A DNA stretch of 64,000 nt, from assembly GCF_037325665.1 (NCBI RefSeq), contig NC_090255.1, positions 32,038,504-32,102,503 of the forward strand, in the 5' to 3' direction. The notes under the pieces were generated by a model that saw only the letters and a program-made list of their open reading frames with translations, did not search any database and was not told the origin of the DNA. Every line of letters starts with the position of its first letter. The stretch's first letter is position 1. The DNA is from Littorina saxatilis (Eukaryota > Mollusca > Gastropoda > Littorinimorpha > Littorinidae). A program made the position numbers and the translations under genes. Of this stretch, positions 24,103-36,590 are shown in pieces.

Positions 24103-24476
24103 TGAGGCTTATATCGCGCGTATTCCGTGGGTACAGTTCCAAGCGCAGGGATTTATTTTAAATTTTTTATTTTTTTATTTTATGCAATTTATATCGCGCA
24201 CATATTCAAGGCGCAGGAATTTATTTATGCCGTGTGAGATGGAATTTTTTTTTTACACAATACATCACGCATTCACATCGGCCAGCAGATCGCAGCCATT
24301 TCGGCGCATATCCTACTTTTCCCGGCCTATTATTCCAAGTCACACGGGTGTTTTGGTGGACATTTTTATCTATGCCTATACAATTTTGCCAGGAAAGACC
24401 CTTTTGTCAATCGTGGGATCTTTAACGTGCACACCCCAATGTAGTGTACACGAAGGGACCAAGGTTTTTCGTCTCA
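24065..24476 (-). mobile_element. tRNA-derived SINE, body A, 5'-truncated
   Basis: Reverse copy of the 1031-1549 body with a long (TTGA)n tail. It is bounded by a 10-bp duplication TAGTCTTCAA (24055-24064 and 24477-24486). The tRNA-like head is missing. Confidence 0.9.
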
Positions 24477-24919
24477 TAGTCTTCAAGTCATAACACACAC
24501 ACATACACACACACTGACAACAATACACACGCCAACACCCGCCCTCCCCCCCCCCCCCCCCCCCCCCCCGCTTCCCCTCCCGCAAACACGTCACTGTCCT
24601 CCGGCACCCACCCACAGAACAAGCAAAACAATCTTGCTTCGAAGTTTATATCAGTGACCATACAGCCATCATCAATATCATTTTCATAACTAACATCTGC
24701 ATACCGTACACTTGCAGAAAGATACACTTTCACTCGTGCCTGTGCATTATAAAAAATAAAAAAAAATGCACTGTTCAGTAACAGCATGTGCAGTCCACTG
24801 TGTAGTGTAGTCTCTGCCGTGGTCTCACTGTATATATCCAGTCGCTTGAACTTTTGACATAGGCCACCAGTTGGTGTTTGCGAGCGGCCAATGACCGATA
24901 GAAGAGCTAGAAACTGACC

Positions 24920-25329
24920 CGGTGTCACGATTTCATCTTTCGCCTGTGTACATATTTCCCCCTCGATAGTTTCCTGGTAAAATTAAGAAGTGAAATTATT
25001 TATGGACGAAAAGCATGTCAGTTTCTTGCATGTGAAGTAAATTGGTGGTGAAATGTAATTGATTTCACCCCCAAAATCGATTTATTCGAAAACGTGTACC
25101 GAGTGGTTACGTCCCTTGAGTAAGAAGGGAAACATTTTAAGATGAATCAAATTGCTAAGTTAAATTAAAAAAATTGGTTGGACAAATTTGGCCCCATGAA
25201 TGTAAGGTACACAAGGTCGCTCATCAGTACTATCGAAGGGTGTTTTTTTGTTCAGTTTAGAGTTTATACTGGATCAACGAGGCCGAGAATCGAAATATCA
25301 CCACGGCGAAAGATGAAAACGTCACACCG
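24920..25329. mobile_element. TIR MITE, subfamily X
   Basis: Inverted ends CGGTGTCACGATTTCATC and the complement of GATGAAAACGTCACACCG, about 25 bp long with one or two mismatches. The interior (TTTCCTGGTAAAATTA... CGTGTACCGAGTGGTTACGT ... GGATCAACGAGGCCGAG) matches subfamily Y at 30054-30483, whose ends differ. Confidence 0.75.
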
Positions 25330-25396
25330 GCGATTTGGCATCAGGGAGTGAATTTAGAACAGTGAGACCCCCTTTTAGGACACCCCCTCGCCCCGG

Positions 25397-26171
25397 TTAA
25401 GGCGAAAATACAATATTTAGTCAAGTAGCTGTCGAACTCACAGAATGAAACTGAACGCAATGCCATTTTTCAGCAAGACCGTATACTCGTAGCATCGTCA
25501 GTCCACCGCTCATGGCAAAGGCAGTGAAATTGACAAGAAGAGCGGGGTAGTAGTTGCGCTAAGAAGGATAGCACGCTTTTCTGTACCTCTCTTTGTTTTA
25601 ACTTTCTGAGCGTGTTTTTAATTCAAACATATCATATCTATATGTTTTTGGAATCAGGAACCGACAAGGAATAAGATGAAAGTGTTTTTAAATTGATTTG
25701 GACAATTTAATTTTGATAATAATTTTTATATATTTAATTTTCAGAGCTTGTTTTTAATCCAAATATAACATATTTATATGTTTTTGGAATCAGCAAATGA
25801 TGGAGAATAAGATAAACGTAAATTTGGATCGTTTTAGACATTTTAATTTTTTTTTACAATTTTCAGATTTTTAATGACCAAAGTCATTAATTAATTTTTA
25901 AGCCACCAAGCTGAAATGCAATACCGAAGTCCGGGCTTCGTCGAAAATTACTTGACCAAAATTTCAACCAATTTGGTTGAAAAATGAGGGCGTGACAGTG
26001 CCGCCTCAACTTTCACGAAAAGCCGGATATGACGTCATCAAAGACATTTATCAAAAAAATGAAAAAAACGTTCGGGGATTTCATACCCAGGAACTCTCAT
26101 GTCAAATTTCATAAAGATCGGTCCAGTAGTTTAGTCTGAATCGCTCTACACACACACACACACACACACAG

Positions 26172-26202
<31 letters not shown>

Positions 26203-26269
26203 TACACCACGACCCTCGTTTCGATTCCCCCTCGATGTTAAAATATTTAGTCAAAACTTGACTAAATAT
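25397..26269 (-). mobile_element. Helentron-like element, family 3, copy C
   Basis: Reverse orientation. The sub-terminal repeats are ATATTTAGTCAAG rather than ACATTTAGTCAAG, at both ends. Contains the CA/GT microsatellite (26142-26197). The 3' stem-loop end is partly lost at 25389-25397. Confidence 0.8.
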
Positions 26270-26349
26270 AAAAAGAAATGAAAATAAATTAAATGAAAAA
26301 ACAAAAAAACAACAAACAAACAAACAAACAAAGTAAGACATCAAGATAA

Positions 26350-27102
26350 AACAAGTCGCGTAAGGCGAAAATACAATATTTAGTCAAGTAGCTGCCATTT
26401 TTCAGCAAGACCGTATACTCGTAGCATCGTCAGTCCACCGCTCATGGCAAAGGCAGTGAAATTGACAAGAAGAGCGGGGTAGTAGTTGCGCTAAGAAGGA
26501 TAGCACGCTTTTCTGTACCTCTCTTTGTTATATTTAGTTTTAACTTTCTGAGCGTGTTTTTAATCCAAACATATCATATCTATATGTTTTTGGAATCAGG
26601 AACCGACAAGGAATAAGATGAAAGTGTTTTTAAATTGATTTGGACAATTTAATTTTGATAATAATTTTTATATATTTAATTTTCAGAGCTTGTTTTTAAT
26701 CCGAATATAACATATTTATATGTTTTTGGAATCAGCAAATGATGGAGAATAAGATAAACGTAAATTTGGATCGTTTTATAAAAAAAATTTTTTTTTTACA
26801 ATTTTCAGATTTTTAATGACCAAAGTCATTATTTAATTTTTAAGCCACCAAGCTGAAATGCAATACCGAAGTCCGGGCTTCGTCGAAGATTACTTGACCA
26901 AAATTTCAACCAATTTGGTTGAAAAATGAGGGCGTGACAGTGCCGCCTCAACTTTCACGAAAAGCCGGATATGACGTCATCAAAGACATTTATCAAAAAA
27001 ATGACTCGGGATTTCATACCCAGAAACTCTCATGTCAAATTTCATAAAGATCGGTCCAGTAGTTTAGTCTGAATCGCTCTACACACAGACACACACACAC
27101 AG

Positions 27103-27134
<32 letters not shown>

Positions 27135-27196
27135 CACGACCCTCGTTTCGATTCCCCCTCGATGTTAAAATATTTAGTCAAAACTTGACTAAATAT
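26350..27196 (-). mobile_element. Helentron-like element, family 3, copy D
   Basis: Intact 3' end on the minus strand (complement of AACAAGTCGCGTAAGGCGA at 26350). Nearly identical to copy C 80 bp away, but lacks ~30 bp present in C next to the 3' sub-terminal repeat. It shares the ATATTTAGTCAAG variant. Confidence 0.82.
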
Positions 27197-28612
27197 AAAA
27201 AGAAAACAAAAGAAGACAAAATATATAACCGCTGAGTCAGCATTTTTCTTCAGGCTGACCGAAACCTCACCACCTGGACAAATCATGTATGCATATATCA
27301 CCCGATGCCTGTTCTGTGTTTTATTTCTTCCTCTAACCCGCGCAGGGCCTCTTGGCTTGAACTTGTTGACCTTACAACGGAGCACATTCAATCTCTCTCC
27401 GTGACCCCTGGAATTTGCTGCCACCAGTGGTCGCATCGTCTGATCCACGCTGCGTTGTGACCTCTGCATTAATTAAGTGTTCGGTCTGTATCATGTGCAT
27501 GCCTGAACATTGACCGTCAGTGTACAGCTTTAGGGGTTGCGTTGCATTTCATCACTTTTGGAGAGCGTGTGTGTGTGTGTGTGTCAGTGTGTGTGTGTAC
27601 TGCCCCAACTAATGGACACAGGTGAATAAACCATGCAGTCACTGTGGTGAGGTCGGGAGTGGGAGAATAGGTAGGGGAGGGGGAGGAGGGGGGGGGGGGG
27701 GAAGGGTGATGAGCTCTGTTATCTTTGGCCATTCTTGACGTATACGTTTGTCTCTGTCTCTGGTTTGGACTTAGTTAGTTCAATCGTCGTGTCAGTTTTT
27801 GTGATTTTTAAAAAATTTTGATTGATTCATTCTCAGTTCTTGATGTATTCGGCGTTAGAAAGTGTATAATGAAGAAATATCGAATTTCGTGCTTGTCACG
27901 TTGGGTACTGACCCTAAATGCCGCTGAGGATATATATATGCATGGCTTGTATCCGTTTGCATATTTGTTTAATTACTTTGTTAATTCATCACGTATTGTC
28001 TTAATATTTTAATACTTAATGCTCCTGCTAAGCAGGATTATATTGTCGAGACATGGTCAGAGTCTCTGACATGGTCTCTTTCGTGTTCGACCGTGACCCA
28101 TCCTCCTCACTCACTCGCCATCGGTCACCATGTGTTTTCCCCCTCAGGCTCATTTTCAAGATTCGAGAACACATAGGGATGTCAGTAACTGACAACAATT
28201 ATTGAAGTTCGTTGCTTTAGATATCAGAATCATAGTCGCAACGCGGAACAGCGGGTGAACAAAATGTTAATTTTTATTGGGACGTTCAATATCCATCCGA
28301 CTACTATTATTGGTTTTCGTCTAGAACTTCTCATTGACTTTTTCAAGGTCGGCAACGAACACGTGACCGTCTGCACAAGGGCCAGGATGCCTCCCCCCCT
28401 CCCGCCCCCAACCTCACACGCCACTCACTCGCTCTTGCCACAAGTGTCAGTGACATACCCGATACCTTTCGGCTCGCGCCAAAAACAGTCTAGGAGGCCG
28501 AGTGGCAGACGGTTTGAGTGAAACATTAAAATCGCATCGTGTAACAGCGAAACAGCAAGAGGAACTAATGACGTCAGACTCAAGTCTTCTTCACCTTCTT
28601 GTTTTTCCCTTA
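27197..28612. other. Spacer without a recognised gene
   Basis: Holds a (GT)n tract near 27565-27600 and a G run near 27690. No exon-like chain, RNA gene or known repeat recognised. Confidence 0.45.
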
Positions 28613-28932
28613 GGCAAAAAAAAAAAAGGTCTGTTTACGGTAACATAGGGTGAAAAAATAGAGTCGGTAGGTCGGCTTTTTTTTCTTTCTTTTTTTTATC
28701 CCCTCTCTATGATGTTTCACAGTTCATTTCTTCTCATCAATCCCTGTTTTTGCCCAACATAACTATAAACAGTACTTTGAGCTTACCTCCCTTCTGTCGT
28801 CTGCTGTTTGAGCGCAAACAGCTCTATTTTGGATGCGCTTTTTTTTCAGACGATCCAAAAAAAAGATTAGGGTCGGGCCTAAAAACTAGGGTCGGTCGGG
28901 TTACCGTAAACAGACCTATTTTTTGTTTGGCC
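28613..28932. mobile_element. Harbinger-like MITE (GGTCTGTTTACGGTAAC family), copy 3
   Basis: Ends GGCAAAAAA...GGTCTGTTTACGGTAACA and TTACCGTAAACAGACC...TTTGGCC. The target duplication is TTA (28610-28612 and 28933-28935), as for copy 1 in the complementary orientation. Confidence 0.72.
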
Positions 28933-28935
28933 TTA

Positions 28936-30053
28936 TGCTTATTTCTGGTCTCTCGCGACTTTTTCCCACCTTCAGCATTACCACCCCCTCCCTTTTCTGT
29001 TTGTTTGTGTATCAGGTTTTTTCTGTTTGTTACCTATCGTTTTTTGAAAGGAGTTAATGTATTTAGTCCGCCATCATGTTAACCTTTGTTATGTACTTAC
29101 TAGGATTGCTTAAAATAAGCATTGTATGCTTGAGTTAGTAATCTTAAAAGCCATGTATTGTTTTTGTCATAATAAAAATGGAATAAAGTTTTGTTTAAAC
29201 CAGATTCAAATCCAATTCCAGAGAGCCTGACATTTTCAATGTAACCCCCTAATATTTTGAGCGGGTCTAGCTCGACTTAACTGTGGTCTCAGACTGACAC
29301 GCCAAAGATATTCTACTCCTTAGCGAAGCAGAAAGAAGATCTTTGGGCACGCTGTTAGGGTCAATACAGTGAGACAGGATAGTATGCATTCTGATAATCA
29401 TCGCTCCACGGCCATCGCCAGTTGTCTCTCTGACCGGACGCTAAAGTCCAACGCGAATCTATCAAAACAAGAATACAGAGTTATCTCCCATATGTTGTTC
29501 GCGAGCAGTGTTCGCGAGACGAAAATGATTGCAGATCGGCCGACTTCGACAGTGATCTCCGTTCTGTTCTTCACAGTTATGATAAAGACATCGTTCTAAG
29601 GTCAAAACAAGTCGAAATTTTGGGACTGCTGCCGGAAGGAGACCGTAATATATGGTTGCGCCACTGTAAAAAAATCGTCTGCTCCATCGAGCGCGGAAAA
29701 CAAACGGTTGATTATCACGTGACACTTTTGCCATATTTAGAGTTGTTTGCACAGTAAATACAGACGCGAAAAATAGCTCGCTTGAAACTGTCTTACAGAA
29801 CGCTGAAGCTGAATTTGCACTGGTAAAATCTATCGAGTACACCAGTTACACTGAACTTGGCCGAGCTTCCTTCCTCCTCGATTAAACAAATATATATCTC
29901 AGACTCACATTGTCCCATTTTATACCACCGGTATTGGTAATGGAGCCAATCAAGCTAGATCTAGAACACCGGTACATTTTACCGGTACATTAATCAGCTT
30001 TTGCGTTCCATAGAAGGTGGAGGTAGTTGCTGGGTGCGGATCGAGCAGCAGGC
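28936..30053. other. Spacer; possible 3' end of an unknown transcript
   Basis: A sequence around 29160-29200 (GGAATAAAGTTTTGTTT) resembles a polyadenylation site on the plus strand, but no plausible upstream coding exon was found. Otherwise nothing recognised. Confidence 0.3.
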
Positions 30054-30483
30054 CGGTGTAACGATGTGAGATTGGCCACTCTGTCACCTTTCCCACTCGA
30101 AAAATACTCGAGACTGAAATGTTGTTTCCTGGTACAATTAGAGAAGTGAACTTATTTAAGGACGACAAGCATGTCGGTTTCTTGCATGTGAAGAACATTG
30201 GTGGTGACATTTTAATAGACTTCACCCCAAAATTCGATTTCTTCGAAAACGTGTACCGAGTGGTTACGTCCCTTGAATGAGAAGGGAAATATTTTAGGAT
30301 GAATCAAATTTCTAAGTTTAAAATGTGTTGGACAAATTTGACACAATGAGAATGTAAGGTACACAAGGTCGACCGTCAGTGCTATCGAAATGTGTTTTTT
30401 TTGGTCCAGTGTGGAGTTTATATAGGATCAACGAGGCCGAGTGGGAAAGGTGACAGAGTGGCCGATCTCACATCGCTACACCG
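30054..30483. mobile_element. TIR MITE, subfamily Y
   Basis: Inverted repeats of about 46 bp: it begins CGGTGTAACGATGTGAGATT and ends with the complement of the same (GATCTCACATCGCTACACCG), two mismatches. The interior matches subfamily X at 24920-25329, but the terminal 20-45 bp do not beyond the initial CGGTGT. Confidence 0.78.
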
Positions 30484-30676
30484 TTCCACTGAAGCCCAGC
30501 CGCTCTTTTATTTTTCCGGCGTTTCCGTTTAGACGTATGCACTGACTCGTGTCACTCCTCAGTTGCGATTTTATTTCCCTCAAAGTGGCCTCCGAGACGG
30601 TCAGTGTCCTGGACTCATAGTTTATGAGTTCATCCAACCGCGAGCGTGTACCACACTCCCGGCAGTACCAGACCTT

Positions 30677-31085
30677 GGGCGAATATAGCTCAGTTGGTAG
30701 CGCGCTGGATTTGTATTCAGTTGGCCGCTGTCAGCGCGAGTTCGATCCCAGGTTCGGCGGAAATTTATTTCACAGAGTCAACTTTGTGTGCAGACTCTCT
30801 TCGGTGTCCGAACCACCCCCCGTGTATACTACATTGGGTGTGCACGTTAAAGATCCCACGATTGACAAAAGGGTCTTTCCTGGCAAAATTGCTAAGGCAC
30901 AGTTAATAATTGTCTACCATACCCGTGTGACTTGGAATAAGGCCGTGAAAGGTAAATATGCGCCGACATGGCTGCAATCTACTGGCCGTATAAAATTTCA
31001 TCTCACACGGCATCACTGCAGAGCGCCTAGAACTGTACCCACGGAATATGCGCGATATAAGCCTCATTGATTGATTGATTGATTG
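30677..31085 (+). mobile_element. Mosaic tRNA-derived SINE, head B and body A
   Basis: Starts with the head of the 1773-2150 type (AATATAGCTCAGTTGGTAGC ... GTTCGATCCCAGG) and about 130 bp of its body. At about 30823 it switches to body A (GTGCACGTTAAAGATCCCAC ... GATATAAGCCTCATTGATTG), ending in (ATTG)n. Confidence 0.85.
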
Positions 31086-31720
31086 AATACCAGCTCAGTG
31101 CATTCAAGCGTGTAGAGACTTGTGCAACAGGTCATGGTCTTAGGGTTGGTTCTTTGTTAGTTTGCTTGTCCGGCGATGGACTCAGTGTCCGAGTGTTGTC
31201 CGACATCAGTTGCGTCCATTGCGCTCCTTCAATCGACGGACAGACAGACAGACAAACTGATGAGACAGGCATGCAATAGGACATATACATGAATATAGAA
31301 ACTACCTGAGACAGAGAGAGATGTGGAAGAACTCCAAGCGTGCGACACTTGCGTAACATGATTAATACAAGGAATGTACAGAATGCCAAAAAAACCACTT
31401 TGTTTCAATGTTGGTTTGTGTGTTTGTTTATTAGTTTGTTTGCTTGTTTGTTTGTTCACTCCATAAGACAAGAATGGAGACCGAAAACAACAGCCCATTG
31501 GTTCAAACAAAATCGGTATGTCTCGTTTTTGGTCACTCAAACTGTCGTACAAATATTTGACTTCGCTTTTCAGTGCACCCGAAGGGCTTCTTGACTAAGC
31601 AATACAAATAACAGTAACAGTAACAATGACAATACACACACACACACACACACACACACGCACGCACGCACACACACACACACGCAAGCACGTACGCACG
31701 CACGCACGCACGCACCCGTG

Positions 31721-31752
<32 letters not shown>

Positions 31753-32338
31753 GGCTCACACACACACACTGAGCCATAACATTCCAAGGCCGCCGCGCTC
31801 TTACCAGAATAAGTACGGTACTAATTTTATCGTGCAGAATTTGTGCGGCATTATGGCAGAGGCTTTATAGTGACAAACAGCCGGCCGCCTCGTTCTCGTG
31901 AAGGTGAAGCTCAGTTCACTGTGTCAAAAGCGCTCACAATCCATTGGTTGAACAAATCAATGAGGTCATGTTATATGCAAAATACTTGGTTACGTGAAAA
32001 GATTGGTTCTTGTCGCTTTGCCTGACCTTGAGTTAATTTCAAGATGTGAGAAAAAGGGGATGAGAGAGTGAAAGAGAGAGACTGAGAGAGAGAGAGGGGG
32101 GGAGGGGGGGGGGGGAGTAGTCTGGAAATGAAGCAACAAAAAAAGTACTAATTGTAAAAAAAAGCTGTCGTTTTAAACGACTTTGGCAGGCTTGTGTTAA
32201 CTTTGTTTAAATGTTGTAACTTTTTATGGAGGACATTTTTGCCATTTTAAAGGTCCTGATGTTATAAAAACAAGTTCAAGCTTAAGAACTTGCGCACGGT
32301 GCAATTACAGGTTGATATGCTATTGCTTATATTTGACA
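31086..32338. other. Spacer with simple repeats
   Basis: CA/GCAC-rich microsatellite at 31634-31771 and a GA/G-rich tract at 32062-32117. No gene seen; the long Cys/Val or Thr/His frames here are microsatellite artefacts. Confidence 0.6.
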
Positions 32339-33133
32339 CGTAGAGGGGGGAATCGAGACGAGGGTGTGGTGTATGTGTGTGTGTGTGTCTGTCTGTCTGT
32401 GTGTGTGTGTGTGTGTGTAGAGCGATTCAGAGTAAACTACTGGACCAATCTTTATGAAATTTTACATGAGAGTTCCTGGGAATGATATCCCCGGATCTTT
32501 TTTTTCATTTTTTCGATAAATGTCTTTGATGACGTCATATCCGGCTTTTTGTAAAAGTTGAGGCGGCACTGTCACACCCTCATTTTTCAATCAAATTGAT
32601 TGAAATTTTGGCCAAGCAATCTTCGACAAAGGCCGGACTTCGGTATTGTATTTCAGCTTGGTGGCTTAAAAATTGATTAATGACTTTGGTCATTAAAAAT
32701 CTGAAAATTGTAAAAAAAATTTGTTTTTATAAATTTACGTTCATCTTATTTTTTATCATGTTCTGATTCCAAAAACATATAAATATGTTATATTTGGATT
32801 AAAAACAAGCTCTAAAAACTAAAAATATAAAAATTATGATCAAAATTAAATTTCCGAAATAAATCGATTTAAAAACAATTCCATCTTATTCCTTGTCGGT
32901 TCCTGATTCCAAAAACATATAGATATGATATGTTTGGATTAAAAACACGCTCAGAAACTTAAAACGAAGAGAGGTACAGTAAAGCGTGCTATGAAGCACA
33001 GCGCAACCGCTACCGCGCCAAACAGGCTCGTCACTTTCACTGCCTTTTGCACTAGCGGCGGACTACGTTCAGTTTCATTCTGTGAGTTCCACAGCTTGAC
33101 TAAATGTAGTAATTTCGCCTTACGCGACTTGTT
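32339..33133 (+). mobile_element. Helentron-like element, family 3, copy 1 of a head-to-tail pair (5'-truncated)
   Basis: Begins at the GAGGGGGGAATCGAGACGAG block, lacking the first ~50 bp. It ends TCGCcttacGCGACTTGTT at 33133, immediately followed by the ACATTTAGTCAAG start of the next copy. Confidence 0.82.
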
Positions 33134-33782
33134 ACATTTAGTCAAGTTTTGACTAAATGCTTTATCATAGAGGGGGAATCGAGACGAGGGTCGTGGTGTA
33201 TGTGTGTCTGTGTGTGTGTGCGTATGTGTGTGTAGAGCGATTCAGAGTAAACTACTGGACCGATCTTTATAAAATTTGACATGAGAGTTCCTGGGTATGA
33301 TATCCCCGGATTTTTTTCCGTTTTTTCGATAAATGTCTTTGATGACGTCATATCCGGCTTTTTGTAAAAGTTGAGGCGGCACTGCCACACCCTCATTTTT
33401 CAATCAAATTGATTGAAATTTTGGCCAAGCAATCTTCGACTAAGGCCGGACTTCGGTATTGCATTTCAGCTTGGTGGCTTAAAAATTAATTAATGACTTT
33501 GGTCATTAAAAATCTGAAAATTGTAAACAAAAATATTTTTTTTTATAAAACGATCCAAATTTACAGTCATCTTATTTTTCATCATTTTCTGATTCCAAAA
33601 AGATATAAATATGTTATATTTGGATCAAAAACAAGCTCTGAAAATTAAAAAAAATTAAAATTATGATCAAAATTAAATTTTCGAAATCAATTTAAAAACA
33701 CTTTCATCTTATTCCTTGTCGGTTCCTGATTCCAAAAACATATAGATATGATATGTTTGGATTAAAAACACGCTCAGAAAGT

Positions 33783-34974
33783 AACAAGTCGCGTAAGGCG
33801 AAATTACTACATTTAGTCAAGCTGTGGAACTCACAGAATGAAACTGAACGTAGTCCGCCGCTAGTGCAAAAGGCAGTGAAAGTGACGAGCCTGTTTCGCG
33901 CGGCAGCGGTTGCGCTGTGCTTCATAGTACGCTTAAAGGCATATGTACTCGATGACTATACACGCTAATTGCTTTACCAACAGCTGGAGACATGCTAAAT
34001 TAAGTTCCCTGCAAAATATTGTGGTCTAGGACCCCTTCAATGTTGAGATATGTTAATTTTCATTTTGATCTGGATCGTCCTATTTATAGATTTGGCAACA
34101 CATGTAACGTTGATGCAAGGGAGCTAACACCGCGGCTTTGTTGACATCCTCACTTTTTCAGAGGCTAGAACAAGCTGTAATGCATGTATTATGGTCTGCG
34201 CATGATGACATATCGTCATTATATGGTCTTATGGTGCGTTTGACATCGATTATGGGCAAACTACACTTTGTAAACACGGGAGCGCGTACATATGCCTTTA
34301 ACTGTACCTCTCTTTGTTTTAACTTTCTGAGCGTGTTTTTAATCCAAACATATCATATCTATATGTTTTTGGAATCAGGAACCGACAAGGAATAAGATGA
34401 AATAGTTTTTGAATCGATTTCGGAAATTTAATTTTGATCATAATTTTTATATTTTTAATTTTCAGAGATTGTTTTTAATCCAAATATAACATATGTATAT
34501 GTTTTTGGAATCAGCAAATGACGAAGAATAAGATGAAATTGTTTTTGGATCGTTTAATAAAAAAATAATTTTAATTACAAGTTTCCGACTTTTAATGACC
34601 AAACTCACTCATTAATTTTTAAGCCACCAAGCTGAAATGCAATACCAAACCCCGGCCTTTGTCGAAGATTGATTTGCCAAAATTTCAATCAATTTAATTG
34701 AAAAATGAGGGTGTGACAGTGCCGCCTCAACTTTTACAAAATGCCGGATATAACGTCATCAAAGGTATTTATCGAAAAAAAGAAAAAAAATTCCGGGGAT
34801 ATCATACCCAGGAACTCTCATGTCAAATTTCATAAAGATCGGTCTAGTAGTTTAGTCTGAATCGCTCTACACACACACACACACAGACAGACACACACAC
34901 ACACACATACACCACGACCCTCGTCTCGATTCCCCCCTCTATGTTAAAACATTTAGTCAAAACTTGACTAAATG
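33783..34974 (-). mobile_element. Helentron-like element, family 3, copy 3 (reversed), itself interrupted
   Basis: Its minus-strand 3' end (complement of AACAAGTCGCGTAAGGCGA) abuts copy 2 at 33783, and its 5' end (ACATTTAGTCAAG complement) at 34974. No target duplication. Contains the TTAA MITE at 33937-34297. Confidence 0.87.
33937..34297. mobile_element. TTAA-targeted MITE, copy 2
   Basis: 361 bp with ends AGGCATATGTAC / GTACATATGCCT and flanking TTAA (33933-33936 and 34298-34301). Differs from 14758-15118 at only a few positions, so both insertions look recent. Confidence 0.85.
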
Positions 34975-35149
34975 TAAAAACGAAGAGAGGTACAGTAAAG
35001 CGTGCTATGAAGCACAGCGCAACCGCTACCGCGCCAAACAGGCTCGTCACTTTCACTGCCTTTTGCACTAGCGGCGGACTACGTACAATTTCATTCTGTG
35101 AGTTCCACAGCTTGACTAAATGTAGTAATTTCGCCTTACGCGACTTGTT

Positions 35150-35667
35150 GATACTTCAAACTGGTGAATATAACAGTATTACTTTTTTGACAGTATAAGC
35201 CAGTAACAACAACGACAATGAGCATAAATGAGCAGCCCTCGAAGAAGTAAAACTTTCATAACATAAAGACAAATTCCAGATTCAAACATTGCTTTCGAAT
35301 AACGACAACGCAATATATAATTTCTCCATGTGAGTTAATAAAGTTAATTTGATTTGATTTGATACGCAACATATTGGTGTAACGGAGTGCCGAAACACTA
35401 CGATCACCTCGGGAGGCGAAGTGCAATCAAACAGGATTGAAAATGTTAGGGCTAATTTCTTAGCCCTATAAAAACTGTTATGCAAACCCGAAGGTTTCCA
35501 TGAACATACAGACAATCGGAAACCACCAGACCCCATCACAAACAGAATTCCACAACCCACTGGTGTTGACTTAAGGCCAACAACTCGGGTGCAGAGTCTG
35601 CTGTGAAAGGAGCGGTAGCCTCCTCTGTCACATTGGCAAGAGTGGTGGTAACTTATTTAGAGAGAAA

Positions 35668-35722
<55 letters not shown>

Positions 35723-35769
35723 AGGGAGGGAGAGAGAGAGACTGAGAGAGAGAGAGAAATATAGAGACT

Positions 35770-35818
<49 letters not shown>

Positions 35819-35915
35819 GATTGGATTGGATTGAATTGTTTACTCATTTAGGCCATAGCCCCTTATGAGGGGGGTGAACATATATACAATGACATAATGA
35901 CGTTTGTGTGTGTGT

Positions 35916-36007
<92 letters not shown>

Positions 36008-36424
36008 TCCATCATAACAGCAAGTTAGAGACTTTGGAAATCCGTATCCACCCTCCATCTCCTCCACATACATCCCACCAAAGGCCCTTCTTGAGAAAAA
36101 ACCAGAAATCTCTTAAAAAATTCTCTCTCTCAAAAAACCAACAACAACCTCTGAATAATATTTTGGTCTTGTTAAGTCACATAATAATTCACCACCTCAG
36201 GGCAACCAATGGGCTTCGTATAGTGTCGCAAACGGCTTGAAATCACAGGGGCTTTGTCAAGGTTAGATTCGTTTTTAGCCCGATGACATGTTTCTGCATT
36301 CAAGGTCAACGAACTCGCAAGCACGAGGCAGCCAATCCTGATTCGCTCCAGACGTGACCAAAATAAATAATTATGAGCCTTGTTGGCTTACTAAGCTTTG
36401 CCAATAGGGCGGTTGTGGTTGTCG
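35150..36424. other. Spacer with long (GA)n arrays and a repeated block
   Basis: (GA)n tracts at 35671-35814 and 35919-36005, and a short (GGATT)n tract at 35816-35836. 35385-35640 shares its flanks with 56458-56556 (complement) but carries ~150 bp more (about 35405-35545). No gene recognised. Confidence 0.6.
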
Positions 36425-36590
36425 ATATTATACGTTAATTGGATCTGTGATCCAAACATGGCTTTTGGTCAATCGAGATGGAAGTTTATTCCACAAGCCC
36501 GTAGGGCGAGTGGAATAAACTGCCATCGAGATTGACCAAAAGGCATGTTTGGATCACAGATCCAATTAACATATATATATATCTCGACAT
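36425..36590. repeat. Foldback repeat
   Basis: GTTAATTGGATCTGTGATCC (36434 onward) pairs with its complement at about 36550-36569, with further pairing through TTTGGTCAATCGAGATGG and CCATCGAGATTGACCAAA. The loop is near 36505. A MITE-like hairpin. Confidence 0.75.

Larger units (their letters stand above)
33134..35149 (+). mobile_element. Helentron-like element, family 3, copy 2, split by copy 3
   Basis: Pieces 33134-33782 and 34975-35149 form one copy with both termini intact. The break falls inside CAGAAAGT|TAAAACGAAG, which is continuous in copies 12291-13106 and 32339-33133. The intruder is a reversed copy of the same family (33783-34974). Confidence 0.88.

Noticed and set aside
29160-29200. 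End of a plus-strand gene at 29.2 kb
   Set aside because: The AATAAA context is suggestive, but no coding exons could be chained upstream.
33704-35198. Repeated ~70-codon frames shared by several loci (for example 33753, 35007, 32951)
   Set aside because: They are family-3 mobile-element sequence read in different frames, without codon-level conservation that I can see.
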